Shown here: positions 8,318 to 20,400 of the stretch, piece after piece
Layout of the letters: every line of letters begins with the position of its first letter
Position numbering within the stretch: position 1 is the first letter of the stretch
Origin: Rhodococcus sp. UNC23MFCrub1.1
Lineage (GTDB): Bacteria > Actinomycetota > Actinomycetes > Mycobacteriales > Mycobacteriaceae
NCBI RefSeq assembly: GCF_000686025.1
Contig: NZ_JMLQ01000002.1
Span: 248,001-312,000 of the forward strand
Direction: 5' to 3'
Length of the DNA stretch: 64,000 nt
Made by a program: the position numbers and the translations under genes
Notes under the pieces: model-generated
Databases searched by the model: none
Seen by the model: only the letters and a program-made list of their open reading frames with translations
What the model was told of the DNA's origin: nothing

Positions 8318-9837
8318 CCAGCACCACCAGCCCGGCCGTGAAGGAGGCGTCCCCCTGGATCGCGCTCTGGACCCTGTGCCTCGGCTTCTTCATGATTCTC
8401 GTGGACACCACCATCGTCGCCGTCGCGCAGCCGGCGATCCTCGAGGGTCTGCAGACCGACATCTCGAACGTCATCTGGGTGACCAGTGCGTACCTGCTCG
8501 CGTACGCGGTACCGCTCCTCGTGACCGGCCGTCTGGGCGACCGGTTCGGGCCGAAGAACCTCTACATCGGCGGGCTCGTCGTCTTCACTCTCGCCTCGCT
8601 GTGGTGTGGCGTGTCGGGGTCGATCGAGATGCTCATCGCCGCGCGCGCCGTGCAGGGCCTGGGCGCCGCGATGATCACGCCGCAGACCATGGCCGTCATC
8701 ACCCGCATCTTCCCCAAGGACAAGCGCGGTGCCGCGATGGGCGCCTGGGGCGCGGTCGCCGGCGTCGCGACCCTGGTGGGTCCGCTGCTCGGTGGCGTGC
8801 TGGTCGACGCGTTCGGGTGGGAGTGGATCTTCTTCATCAACCTCCCCGTCGGTGTCGTCGCCATCGCACTGGCCGTCAAGTTCGTGCCGACGCTCCCCAC
8901 CAACGACCACAAGTTCGACATCCCCGGCGTCGTGCTGTCCGCCGCCGGCCTGTTCTTCATCGTCTTCGGTCTGCAGGAGGGTCAGAAGTACGACTGGAAC
9001 GGGTGGATCTGGACCTCCATCGCCGTCGGCGTGGTCGTCTTCGCCGCGTTCATCGTGTGGCAGTCGCGCAACCGCAACGAGCCTCTGGTGCCGCTCGGGT
9101 TGTTCCGCGACCGGAACTTCTCGCTCAGCAACATCGGCATCGCGGCCATGGGCTTCGCGATGACCGGCATGATGCTGCCGATCATGTTCTACGCGCAGGG
9201 CGTCACCGGACTGACGCCCACGCGTTCGGCCCTGCTGTTCGTGCCCATGGCGGTGCTCACCGGCGTGCTCGCGCCCAACGTCGGCCGTCTGGTGGACCGC
9301 GTGCACCCGCGCTACATCGCCGGTACCGGCCTGACCCTGCTCACCGTCGCCCTCGTCTGGCTCGCGATGGAGATGACACCGACCACGGCGATCGTCCGGC
9401 TCCTCATGCCCATCGCACTGATGGGTGTGGCCAACGCGCTCATCTGGTCTCCGCTCGGTGCCACGGCCACCCGCAACCTGCCGATGTCGCAGGCCGGCGC
9501 GGGCAGCGGTGTCTACAACACCACCCGCATGATCGGGTCCGTGCTGGGCAGTGCGGGTATCGGCGTGCTGATGCAGTCCCGCATCTCCGCCGAGGTGCCG
9601 TTCGCCGGTGCGGCCGGCGCGTCGGGCGAGCTGTCCACGGGCCGGGTGCCGGCACAGGTGGCGGAACCGTTCGCCACCGCGCTCGCCCAGTCGCTGTACC
9701 TCCCGGCCGCGGTCCTGCTGGTCGGAGCGATCGCGACGCTCTTCTACGCGCGCCCCAACTTCGGTGGGCACGGGGCTGCGGTTCCGGATCCGTCGGTCGA
9801 GGCGAGTGTTCCGGCCGGGACGACGCCCGTCCGCTGA
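8314..9837 (+). CDS. MFS drug-efflux transporter (DHA2 / EmrB-QacA type, 14 TM)
   Basis: The 507-residue proton antiporter contains motif A as GRLGDRFGPKNLY, the FMILVDTTIVAVAQPAI segment of TM1 and motif C as GPLLGGVLVDAFGWEW in TM5. Fourteen hydrophobic segments can be drawn. It probably exports an organic compound sensed by the PadR protein encoded just upstream; the substrate is unknown. Confidence 0.92.
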   Translation: MTSTTSPAVKEASPWIALWTLCLGFFMILVDTTIVAVAQPAILEGLQTDISNVIWVTSAYLLAYAVPLLVTGRLGDRFGPKNLYIGGLVVFTLASLWCGVSGSIEMLIAARAVQGLGAAMITPQTMAVITRIFPKDKRGAAMGAWGAVAGVATLVGPLLGGVLVDAFGWEWIFFINLPVGVVAIALAVKFVPTLPTNDHKFDIPGVVLSAAGLFFIVFGLQEGQKYDWNGWIWTSIAVGVVVFAAFIVWQSRNRNEPLVPLGLFRDRNFSLSNIGIAAMGFAMTGMMLPIMFYAQGVTGLTPTRSALLFVPMAVLTGVLAPNVGRLVDRVHPRYIAGTGLTLLTVALVWLAMEMTPTTAIVRLLMPIALMGVANALIWSPLGATATRNLPMSQAGAGSGVYNTTRMIGSVLGSAGIGVLMQSRISAEVPFAGAAGASGELSTGRVPAQVAEPFATALAQSLYLPAAVLLVGAIATLFYARPNFGGHGAAVPDPSVEASVPAGTTPVR

Positions 9838-9838
9838 G

Positions 9839-9887
9839 GCGGGCAAGCCGGAGGCCGGTCGGGGTAGGCGGGCAGGCCGGAGGCCGG
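9839..9887. repeat. Two copies of the GC-rich mini-repeat after the MFS gene
   Basis: Copy 1 at 9839-9863 and copy 2 at 9868-9887 share GCGGGCA(A/G)GCCGGAGGCCGG. They fill most of the 88-base gap between the MFS stop and the enoyl-CoA hydratase start. Each copy itself contains a tandem (A)GGCCGG heptamer. Related copies occur inside adk, the NRPS and an acyl-CoA dehydrogenase. Confidence 0.7.
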
Positions 9888-9925
9888 AGAACGAGGATGT
9901 GTGCGCACCTGGCATGCTCCGATCC

Positions 9926-10717
9926 ATGAGTGAGAAGCCCACCCGTCTCGAGCGCACCACCACCGACGCGGGCGCCGAGGTCGCGATCCTCACGTTCGCC
10001 CACGGCGCCCTGAACCTGTTCGACCAGGCCATGTTCGATGCCGTGACGGCCGACGTCGCCGAGCTGGTGGCCACTCCTCCGCGTGCGCTGCTGCTGCGCG
10101 CGGAGGGCAAGGTGGTCTCGGGTGGGGTCGACGTGCACGTCTTCGAGGGGCTGTCGGAGGCCGAGGGAACGGCGTTGTGGGAGGGGCTCTTCGCGGCCAT
10201 CGCCCACCCGCTCGAGGCGCTGCCCTGCCCGGTGGTGTTCGCCGCGCACGGTCTGACGTTGACGGCCGCGCTGGAGATCGCCCTGGCCTGCGACATCATC
10301 CTCGCGTCGCCGAAGGCGAAGTTCGGTCTGGTGGAGACGGTGGTGGGTCTGACTCCGTCGATGGGTGGTCCGCAGCGGATGGCGGAGCGTGCGGGCAGCG
10401 GCCGGGCACGTGAGTTCGTCATGACGGGCGATCTGTACACGGCGGAGACGCTGCGAGAATGGGGAGTCGTCAACCAGATCCACGAGGACGTGGACTCCGC
10501 CGCCAGGGCTCTCGTCGCACGGCTCGCGGACGGGCCGACGCGCGCCCATGCGGCCACGAAGGAGATCATCGGTGCGTGGCGTTCCGGCGGTGTGCGCCAT
10601 GCGGATTCGGTGACGTCCGCGGTGTCGGGTGCTCTGTTCGAGACCGAGGATCTGCAGGGCGCGGTGCGCAGCTTCCTCGATGTGGGGCCTGGTAAGGCGA
10701 CCTACACCGGGCGCTGA
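9926..10717 (+). CDS. Enoyl-CoA hydratase/isomerase (crotonase) family protein
   Basis: The 263-residue crotonase-fold protein hydrates or isomerises an acyl-CoA. The oxyanion-hole regions are visible as LLLRAEGKVVSGGVDVHVF and HGLTLTAALEIALACDI, followed by KFGLVETVVGLTPSMGG. The first reads SGGVDV rather than the usual SAGADL, and the glutamates of true hydratases are not clearly placed, so the reaction is uncertain. Start chosen at 9926; an in-frame ATG at 9914 is possible, and neither has a clear ribosome-binding site. The stop abuts the convergent phosphatase stop. Confidence 0.85.
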   Translation: MSEKPTRLERTTTDAGAEVAILTFAHGALNLFDQAMFDAVTADVAELVATPPRALLLRAEGKVVSGGVDVHVFEGLSEAEGTALWEGLFAAIAHPLEALPCPVVFAAHGLTLTAALEIALACDIILASPKAKFGLVETVVGLTPSMGGPQRMAERAGSGRAREFVMTGDLYTAETLREWGVVNQIHEDVDSAARALVARLADGPTRAHAATKEIIGAWRSGGVRHADSVTSAVSGALFETEDLQGAVRSFLDVGPGKATYTGR

Positions 10718-10724
10718 TCAGCGC
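10711..10724. other. Palindrome formed by two abutting convergent stop codons
   Basis: GCGCTGATCAGCGC is a perfect 14-base palindrome whose centre TGATCA is the stop codon of the hydratase on one strand and of the phosphatase on the other. The genes have no space between them, so no separate terminator can fit. Confidence 0.6.
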
Positions 10725-11488
10725 TGGGTGTCCACCAGCGCATTCCGCAGTCGAGTGACCGCGTCGTGGTCGAGGCCGAGCCAGTCCAGGTAGCCGTCGA
10801 ACGAGCCGTGCGCCGTGGTCATCGCCTCGAGCCCGGCGCGGTAGTACTCCTCCCGCACGCCCAGCAGGTCGTCGTCGAGGTCGGCGGGGGCCACCTCGTC
10901 GTGATCGAGAATGTGGCGCCGGAGTGGAGCGACGGCGGCGTTGCTGCGCAGGTAGTCCGAACCGATGTCCTCCTCGACGACGCCGGCGGCGCGCAGCACG
11001 GTGGCGACGGTCCACCCCGCGCGGTCCTTGCCGGCGGCACAGTGCACCAGCGACGAGGTGCCGGACGACAGGGCCTCGACCACCGCCCTGATCGCCACCC
11101 GCGCGCCGGGCAGCGTCGGAAAGGCGCGGTAGGCGCCGTCGAGGAAGCCCTGGGCGGTGGTGGCGGGCACGGCGCGCTCGTGCGGCGCGTCGCGTTCCGC
11201 GGCGATGTAGGGGACGCGATGCACGGTGACCGTGTCCGGGGCCCGGTCCGAGCCCCACCGCGTCACCTCGGCGTCGCCGCGCAGGTCGAACACGTCGCTG
11301 ACCCCGAGTCCGGCCAGCGTGGCCCGGCCCTCGTCGGAGAGGTGCGTGAGTGCCGACGCGCGGAAGAGAAGTCCGCTGCGGGTGCGTCCGCCGTCGGACG
11401 TGCGCAGGCCGCCGGTGTCGCGGAAGTTCCACGCGCCGTGCAGGTGGAACTGGCCGGGTTCGGAACCATCCGTGCTGCGTTCACTCAC
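10718..11488 (-). CDS. Tyrosine/dual-specificity protein phosphatase, PtpB-like
   Basis: The 256-residue protein has the HCX5R active site as HCAAGKDRAG (C150, R156), the N-terminal FRDTGGL motif and the SDYLRSN segment, all features of the mycobacterial PtpB / Y_phosphatase3 family. These enzymes remove phosphate from tyrosine, threonine or phosphoinositides; some are secreted, but no signal peptide is seen here. It starts at GTG, overlapping the end of the NRPS gene by 8 bases on the same strand, so it is probably translated from the NRPS mRNA. Whether it has a role in that pathway is unknown. Confidence 0.9.
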   Translation of the reverse strand: MSERSTDGSEPGQFHLHGAWNFRDTGGLRTSDGGRTRSGLLFRASALTHLSDEGRATLAGLGVSDVFDLRGDAEVTRWGSDRAPDTVTVHRVPYIAAERDAPHERAVPATTAQGFLDGAYRAFPTLPGARVAIRAVVEALSSGTSSLVHCAAGKDRAGWTVATVLRAAGVVEEDIGSDYLRSNAAVAPLRRHILDHDEVAPADLDDDLLGVREEYYRAGLEAMTTAHGSFDGYLDWLGLDHDAVTRLRNALVDTQR

Positions 11489-14400
11489 CCGTCGACAGTA
11501 ACGACGCGGTCTCCACGCGTCCGAGCCACCGTCCCACCAGGGGACCGATGTCCGCCACGGCGTCGCTCGACAACAGTTCGCCGTGTCGCCACGGCACCGA
11601 CTCCACGTCGGCGGGTCCGGTGCAGTACTGCGACCAGAAGTCCGACATGCGGCCGAGTTCGACGGCGGTGACGTCGGAGTCGATCATCAGGACGGCGCCG
11701 CTGTAGGTCGGCGGCACGTGCTCGTCGACGAGGGCGAACAGGGTGAGCATCGCCTTGGTGATCAACCGCGCCTGGATGTCCGAGACCGGTAGCTGGTCGC
11801 CACCCATCGCCGACCACACCGACCACAGCGCGTCCGGCGTCATGTCCGCCAGGTCGTCGGTCAGGTGCCGGTACGCGCCGAACATGGCGTCCGCCTGCGC
11901 CTTCTTGACCGCACTGCCCGGAACGATGCTGTGCACCGGGTCGAGAAGCGACAGCGACGCGACGGTGTGGCCCTGCGATTCCATCCGGGCCGCGACGGCA
12001 TGGGCCAGCACACCGCCGACCGACCATCCGACGAGGTGGTACGGGCCGACGGGATCCACGTGCCGGATCTCCTCGACGTAGCGCTCGACGACGTCGTCCA
12101 TCGACCGTGGTGCGAAGTCGGGGTCCGCCACCGCCGGCGTCTGCACGCCGTACAGGGGGCGGCCGGTCTCGAGGTGGCGGCCGAGCTCGAAGTACGGCCA
12201 GGCCAGCCCCATCATCGGGTGGATGCAGAACACGGGGGCGAGCTCGACTCCGCCGCCCAGTCGGAGAACGGGACCGACTGCGTCGGACGAGGCGATCGAC
12301 TCGTCGTCGTCCTCGCGGTCGAGATGCTCGGCGACGGCGCCGACGGTGCCGTGCGAGAACAGGAGTCGGAGCACGCGGTCGACCCCGGCGGCACGACCGA
12401 GGTGTGCGGCCACCCTGGTCGCGGTCAGTGAGGTCCCGCCGAGGGCGAAGAAGTCGTCGTCGAGTCCGATGTCGCCGACGCCCAGCACGAGTGCGAAGGC
12501 CTCGGCGACCATGTGTTCCGTCGAGGTCGTCGGCGCGCGGTACACCGTCGGTGCGAACGTCGGTGCGGGAAGGGCCGCCCGATCCACCTTGCCCGCGGTG
12601 GTGCGCGGAACCGCGTCCAGAGCGATGACGCGCGACGGCACCATGTACTGCGGAACCCGTTCCGCCACCGCCTCTCTGACAGAAGCGACGTCGATCCCGT
12701 CGCCGGCGACGTACGCGACGAGATGATCCGATCCGGTTCCGGCGTCGCGGTGGAGGAGGACCACCGCCTGCGTCACCGCGGGATGGGCGAGGGCGGCGTT
12801 CTCGATCTCGCCCGGCTCGATGCGCAGTCCGCGGAGCTTGATCTGGAAGTCGCTACGTCCCAGATACGCCAGCTCACCGGCCGAGTTCCACCGCACCAGG
12901 TCGCCGGTGCGGTACAGGCGCGCGCCCGGCGGTCCGTACGGCGCGGCGACGAACCGGCTCGCCGTCAGCCCGGTCTGCTCGACGTACCCGCGGGCGAGAT
13001 GTGGTCCGGACAGGTACAACTCACCGACAGCCCCGAGAGGTACCGGCCGCAGTCGGCCGTCGAGCACCACCGCGTCCACACCGCGGACCGGTGTGCCGAT
13101 GCCGACGGGGCGGTCCGGCGTGATCGGTCCGTGCGCGGTGGCCCAGACGGTCGTCTCGGTGGGGCCGTAGTCGTCGTACATCTCGCGTCCGGCGGACCAC
13201 GTCGCCGCGAGGTGATCCGGGAGGGCCTCGCCGCCCACGACGAGGACGCGCACGCAGTCGAGGCCGGCGGGGTCCAGGGAGTCGAGCACCCGGGGCGTGA
13301 TGATCGTGTGCGTGACCCTCTCGTGGCGAATCAGCGCGCCGACCTCGTCGCCGCTGTGTACGTGCGCCGGCGCGAGAACGAGAGTGCCGCAGTGCGCCAG
13401 CGCCATCAGCATCTCGGCGATCGAGGCGTCGAAGGTCGGCGAGGCCACCGCGAGCACCCGCACGTCCGGCACGTCGCCGCGCCGGGAACGTTGGTCCGCC
13501 AGCGCATCCGCCAGGCCCGCGTGGGTCACGGCGACGCCCTTGGGTCGGCCCGTGGAGCCGGAGGTGTAGATGACGTACGCGATCGAGCTCGGATGCAGCC
13601 CCGGACGACGCTCCGACGCGAGCACCGTGTGGGCCGGGTGACGGTCGAGCGCCGACACGACGTCCGGATCGTCGAGCACGATGCGCGGGATCCACGGCGC
13701 GGCGGTCGAATTTGCCTGCTCGGTCCGGGAGTCCGTGATCACGACGACGGCGCCGGAGTCCTGGAGGATGTGCGTAATTCGGTCGGCGGGTTGCGCGGGA
13801 TCGACCGACAGGAACGCGGCCCCGGCCGCGGCGACGGCCCACACGGACAGGACATGGTCGATCGAGCGCGGCATCGCCAGCGCGACCACGACGTCGGGTC
13901 CTGCGCCGCATGCGATGAGTTCCCGCGCGAGACGATTCGCGCGCGCGGACAGGTCCGCGTAGCTCAGGTCGATGCCGTTCGCCCGCAGGGCGATCGCGTC
14001 GGGACGGGCCGCTACCGCGTCGGCCACGAGGTGGTCGAGAGTCCGGGCCGCCAGCGCGGGGGCACCGCTGCGGGGACGCATCGCGGCACGCTCCGAGGGC
14101 TCCACCGTCTCGAGGTCCCCGATCCTGACCGAGGTGTCGCGTGTCATCGACCGCAGTGTCCACACCAGTCGGCGCGAGACCCGCTCGATGGTGCTCCGGT
14201 CGAACAGGTCGGTCGCGTAGGACAGCTCGATCAGCAGGCGCCCCTGGTCCTCGCGCAGCATCACGGCGAGATCGAACTGCACGGGAGCGCCGCCGAGATC
14301 GAGCACCTCGACGGCCGGTGTGGTGACGGGGAATCGCGGCGGCGCGGTGTTCTGCAGAGTCAGCATCACCTGCACCACAGGGTGACTCGCAGTGGAACGC

Positions 14401-17400
14401 ACCGGGTCGAGGGCCGTCACCAGGGTCTCGAACGGCAGAGCGGCATGCGCGAAGGCGTCCAGGGTGGTCTCGCGCGCCGCGGCGAGGTGGTCCGCGACGG
14501 TGCCGTCCTCGTCGATCGTGGACCGCAGGACCACCGTGTCCACGAACATGCCGACCACGTCGTCGAGTGCCGGATCGGTGCGACCCGCGACGGCCGTCCC
14601 GACGAGGAGATCGCGGGTTCCCGCCCACTGGGCGAGCACGATCGACAGCGCGGTGTGCGCGACCATGAAGAGGGTGACGTCGTGGGCCTGCGCGACGGAT
14701 CGGAGCGCGCCCAGCGCGTCCGCGTCGAGAACGGTCCGCACCCGATCGCCTTGCTGCGACGGGGTTCTCGGCCGGGCGCGATCGGTCGGCAGCGCGAGAT
14801 CGAGGGGTACGCCGGCCAACCGCTCCCGCCAGTGATCGAGGTGGCGCGACAAGGCCGAGCCGGGATCGTTCAGCGATCCCAACGCTGCGCGTTGCGCGAG
14901 GGCATGGTCGGCGTACTGCACGGGTAGCGGTGGTAGGTCGAGTGGCCGTCCCTCCGCGCGAGCGGCGTACGCCGTGACGACGTCGCGCGTGAGCGGCGCC
15001 ATCGACCACCCGTCCGCGGCGATGTGGTGCACGAGGATCACCAGCACGTGATCGGTCGGCGACACGACGAGAAGAGTGGCGCGCAGCGGAGTCTCGGTGG
15101 TGACGTCGATGCGCGCCGCCGCGGCCGTGCGTACCGCCGCGGGCACGTTTGTGGCAGTGGTGCGCACGAGGTCGAGGGGAACGTCGACCGTGGGCGACAC
15201 CACCTGGTGCGGCACGCCGTCGAGGGCGGGATGGACGGTGCGCAGGATCTCGTGCCGGAGGGTCACGTCGTCGAGGGCGGACCGGAGCGCGTCGACGTCC
15301 AGCGGACCGGTCAGCCTCAGCGCGAGCGGGATCAGCTGTCCACCGCGGTCGGCGTCGACGCGGCCGAGGAACCACATCCGGTGCTGAGCGAAGGAGAGCG
15401 GCACCCTGTCCGGGCGCGGCGCCGCCGTCAGGGGAGTGCGCGCCGCGGTCGGCGCCGCGACCAGCACTGCGGCGAGCGCACCCACGGTGGGGTGGTCGAA
15501 CACCGCGCGCACCGACACCTCGCGCTCCGTCGCCGCCGACACCCGTGCGGCCACCCGGGTTGCGGACAGCGAATGGCCACCGAGAGCGAAGAAGTCGTCG
15601 TCCAGCCCCGGTAGCTCCGGCAACTCGAGCACGGTGGCGAACGCCTCGGCGACGGCGCGCTCGGCCGGGCCGACCGCCTCGCGACGCGGGACCGTCGCCA
15701 CGGTCCCGGGAAGGCCGGAGGCCGGTCGGCGAGGGGCCGACGGGAGTGCGCGACGGTCGAGCTTGCCCGACGCCGTCAACGGGATCGCGTCCACGGTGAC
15801 GATGTGCGCGGGCACCATGTACCGCGGCAGGCGGCGCGCGGCGTCGTGTCGGAGGTCGGCGGGGTCGACGGCACTCGTGCCGGACGGCACCACGTACGCG
15901 ACGAGGTGGTCGTCCTGCACCAGCACCGCGGCACGGTCGACCGACGGGTGCGAGGCGAGTGCCGCCTCGATCTCGCCGGGCTCGATGCGCAATCCGCGCA
16001 GTTTGACCTGGACGTCGGTGCGGCCCAGATACTCCAGATCTCCGCCGCTGGTCCAGCGCACGAGGTCGCCGGTGCGGTAGAGCCGCGCGCCCTGAGCCGC
16101 GGCGACGAACCGCTCGGCCGTCGCGGTGGGGCGGCCGACGTACCCGCGCGCGAGGTGGGTGCCGTCGAGGTAGAGCTCTCCGACCACCCCGATCGGCACC
16201 GGACGCAGGAACGTGTCGAGCACCCGCGCGCCGACCCCGCGGACGGGCCGCCCGATGGTCACGGCGTCGTCCGCCCGGAGCGGGCCGCTGCTCGTGGCCC
16301 AGACGGTGGTCTCGGTGGGACCGTAGTCGTTGAACAGGCGTCGACCGGGGGCCCACCGGGCGGCCAGTGCCGGTGGGCAGGCCTCACCGGCGGTGACCAG
16401 GACGTGGAGTGACGGAACGTCTTCGGGGATCAGCGAGTCGAGCACTCGCGGCGTGAGGAGAGCGTGGGTCACCGCGGACTGCGCCACGAGGCGACCCAGT
16501 GCCGGTCCGCCGAACACGTCTGGTGGAGCGACCACCAGGGGAGCGGACAGGGCCACGGCGATGAGCAGCTCGGCGATGGACGCGTCGAACGTGGGGGACG
16601 CGACTGCGAGCACACGTGCCTCCGCAGCCTCGCGCAGTCGCTGGTCCGGCCGCGCAGCGCCGCGCAGTCGCTGGTCCCACAACGCGTCCACGAGGCCGCG
16701 GTGTGTGACGCCCACGCCCTTGGGGGTTCCGGTGGAGCCGGAGGTGTGGATGACGTACGCGAGGGTGTCGGGACGGATGGCGCCGAGCCGGTCGGCGGGC
16801 GTCACGTCGGCCTCGGACTCCGCGCCCGTGTCGAGGACCGCCGGTGACACCGTGGCGAGACGTGCCAGTGCGGCGGGAACCGTCACGGCGGTGACGGCCA
16901 CGGCGGCGCCCGTCTCGGTGAGCATGTGCCGCAGTCGGTCCGGTGGCCCGTCGGGGTCGATCGGCAGGAACGCCGCTCCGGTCTTCGCTACCGCCCACAC
17001 CGCGGTGATCTGGTCCACCGAGCGCGGCAGCGTGACGGCGACGACGGTGTCGGGCGCGGCGCCGAGGGCGATCAGTGCCCGCGCCCAGCGGTTGGAGCGG
17101 CGGTCCAGCTCGGTGTAGGTGAGCGTGCGCTCCCCGATCAGGGCGGGCCCGTCCGGGTTGCCGGCCACCGCGTCGGCCAGCAGACGAGGCAGCACGCGCG
17201 ATGGCAGTCCGGCGCTGCCGTGCTGGGAGAGCAACAGTGCCCGCTCCGACGGGTGCAGGATCTCGAGGGCGCCGATCCGGTCGAAGGGCCTGCGCGCCAC
17301 CGCGTCGAGGACGCGGAGCAGGACGTCGACGATTCCGGCCGCGGTCCGCCGGTCGAAGAGGTCGACGGCGTAGGTCAGTGCGCCGCTCAGTCCGTCCCCG

Positions 17401-20400
17401 GTCTCCGTGAGATCCAGGGTCAGGTCCACCGGCGCGGCCACGGGACCCGAGTCCAGGACGTCGATCTCCAGTCCGGCGGCCACGAGAGTGGGCGGAGTCT
17501 GGTTCTGGAACGCGAACATGACCTGCACGACGGGGTGGTGCGCGGTGGAGCGCACCGGATCGAGAGCGTCGACGATCAGCTCGAACGGCACGTCGGCATG
17601 GTCGAGGGCCCCCACGGTGTCCTTGCGCACCTGATCGACCAGAGCCGCGACGGTATCGGTACCGGTGACGAACGCGCGGTGCACGACCGTGTCGACGAAC
17701 ATGCCGACCAGCTCGTCGAGATCCTCGTGACCGCGGCCTGCCACCGGTGTTCCGACGGCGATGTCCTCGCTTCCCGTCACGCGGGCGAGAGTGACGGCCC
17801 AGGCCGCCTGCAGGACCATGACGAGCGTCGCGTGGTGGGCGGTGGCGAGCGCACGCAGCGCCGCGGTCGTGGCGTCCGGCACCGTCACGCGTACACGCGC
17901 CCCGCGATGCGAGGCCACCGGCGGCCGCGGTCGATCGGTCGGCAACGGCAGCACGTCCGGGAGACCGGCGAGGCGGTCCGTCCAGAACGCGACTCGACCA
18001 CGGATGTCGTCCGCGTGATCCTGTTGCCACACGGCGTGATCCGCGTACTGCATGGGCAGGGGGTCGACAGTCCACTCTCGACCGGACCGGCGGGCCGCGT
18101 AGGACGCCGTGAGATCGCGGGTGAGCGGCGCCAGGGACCAGCCGTCCGCGGCGATGTGGTGCAGCACGAGAAGCAGGACGTGATGCTTCTCGGTCACCGC
18201 CACGACGGAGGCGCGCAGCGGGAGATCCGCTGCCAGGTCGAACGGTGCCGACGCCATCCGGTCGAGGACGGCCTCCGGTGTCTCCGACTCCCGGTCGATC
18301 GCGATCCGCGCGTGATCGAGAACGTGTTGCTGCGGAACACCGTTCACGGCGGGGTAGACGGTGCGCAGTATCTCGTGGCGGTCGACCACGTCGGCGAGTG
18401 CGCCCTGTAGCGCGCCGTGGTCGAGGACACCGCGCAGCCCGAGTGCGAGCGGGATGACGTAGCCGCTGTCGCTGGAGACCGTGTTCAGGAACCACATGCG
18501 CTGTTGGGCGAACGACAGAGGCACCATGTCGGGGCGCGGCCGTGTCCGCCGCGGTGCGAGAGCGCTCCGAGGCACGGCGTCGATCTGCGCGGCGAGTGCG
18601 TGCACGGTCGGTGCCTCGAACACGCTACGGACCGGAACCTGCAGTCGGGCAGCGACTCTGGTGGCACTGAGGGAGTGGCCACCGAGCGCGAAGAAGTCGT
18701 CGTCGAGCCCGACGGGGTCCGCGAGTTCCAGGACCGTCGCGAAGACGGCCGCGACGGCGACCTGCCCGGCGGTGGACGGAGCGCGGAACTCGGCCGTGTC
18801 GAGGGGCGGGCGGGGCAGCCGCGCGCGGTCGAGTTTGCCCGACGTCGTCATCGGCAGTGCGTCCATCACGACCACCGCGGCGGGAACCAGGTACCGCGGC
18901 AGTGCCGCCGCGGCTGCGGCCGACACCTCTGCCGCGTCGATGCTGTGCCCGTCGGCAGCGACCACGTAGCCGACGAGACGCTCGTCGATCACCCCGGCCG
19001 CGGCGGCGCCGACGCCCGCGGCGCCGACGAGCGCGGTCTCGACGTCCCCGAGCTCGATCCGCAGGCCGCGCACCGTGATCTGGTGATCGGACCGTCCGAG
19101 GTACAGCAGGTCGCCGACGGCGTTGCGGCGCATCAGGTCTCCGGTACGGTACGTCCGCTGTCCGTCGGGAGCCGCGACGAAGCGGGACGCGGTGAGTCCC
19201 GGCCTACCGAGGTACCCGCGTGCGAGATGGTCGCCTGCGACGTACAGCTCACCGACCACGCCGTCCGGAACCGCGTGCAGGCGGACGTCGCGAAGCGAGA
19301 CCTCGACGCCGAGAGTCGGGGACCCGACGGTCACGGGATCCCCGGCGGCCAGGAGTGCCGTCGTCGACCAGATGGTCGCCTCGGTGGGTCCGTAGACGTT
19401 GGTCATCGTCCGGCCGGGTGCCCACGTGTCGACGAGACTCGGCGGGCACGCCTCGCCGGCGCTCATGACCACGCACAGGTCACCGCCGGGATCGGGTGTC
19501 GCGTCCAGCGCGCGGGGTGTCATCAGCGTGTGGGTGACGCGGTGCCGCCGCATCAGGTCGCGGAGTTCGACACCGGCGTAGACCTCGGGAGGGGCGACGA
19601 CGAGTGCGGCGTCCAGTGCGAGTGCGATGACCAGTTCGCCGACGGACGCATCGAACGTCGTCGACGACACAGCGAGCACCCGGGCATCGGATGCCGGTGC
19701 GTGCCGGGCCCGTTGGTCCTGGACGGCGTTGTGGAGTCCGCGGTGCGTGACGGCGACGCCCTTGGGCCGTCCGGTGGATCCCGAGGTGTAGAGGACGTAG
19801 GCGAGGTGGTCGGGTCGCAGAGTCGAGCGACGGTCGCGATCGGTGATCGCTGCGTCCGACAGCGCCGCGACCGCGGCGAGTGTGGCGGGATCGTCGACCG
19901 TGATCCGGACGACGTCTGTCGGGAACGGTGCCGCCGTGTCCGTGAGCACCAGCGTGGGCGCCGCCTCGGTCAGGATGTCCGCGAGCCGAGCCCTCGGCTG
20001 CTCGGGATCGATCGGGAGGAACGCAGCTCCCGCACGGCTGATCGCCGCGACGAGAACGAGGTACCGCGCCGACCTGGCGACGGCGACCGCGACGACGGTC
20101 TCGGGACCGGCACCGAGCGCGATCAGACGGCGCGCCCACCGGTTCGACGCTCGTGCCCACTCGTCCCGCGTGAGAACGGTGTCGCCCTCGATCACCGCGA
20201 CCGCGGAGCCGTCCGCGTGGGCGTCGAGCAGGGCGGGGAGCGTCGTCGGGGTCGTGCGGGCGTCGGGATGCGTCCACGTGTCGGGCTCGTCCGCTCCGCG
20301 GATCGCGATGTCGCCCACTGCGATCTCGGAACCCGGGGCCGCCGCGCGCAGCACGTGCTCGAGGACGGACGAGAGGCATTCCGCGGTCGTGTGATCGAAC

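Noticed and set aside
8197..10569. Minus-strand frame of 790 codons opposite the MFS and hydratase genes
   Set aside because: Covers two genes with clear family motifs and itself shows only low-complexity His/Asp/Gly/Arg sequence.
12513..14927. Long plus-strand open frame (about 800 codons) opposite the NRPS, with others at 18417-20783 and 22158-24719
   Set aside because: They lie fully antisense to well-supported NRPS domains, are Arg/Gly/His-rich with no recognisable domain, and are expected shadows in GC-rich DNA.
13021..16356. Long minus-strand frame of about 1100 codons in another register of the NRPS region
   Set aside because: Arg/Pro-rich translation with no motifs, overlapping the true frame that shows all A, C and T signatures.
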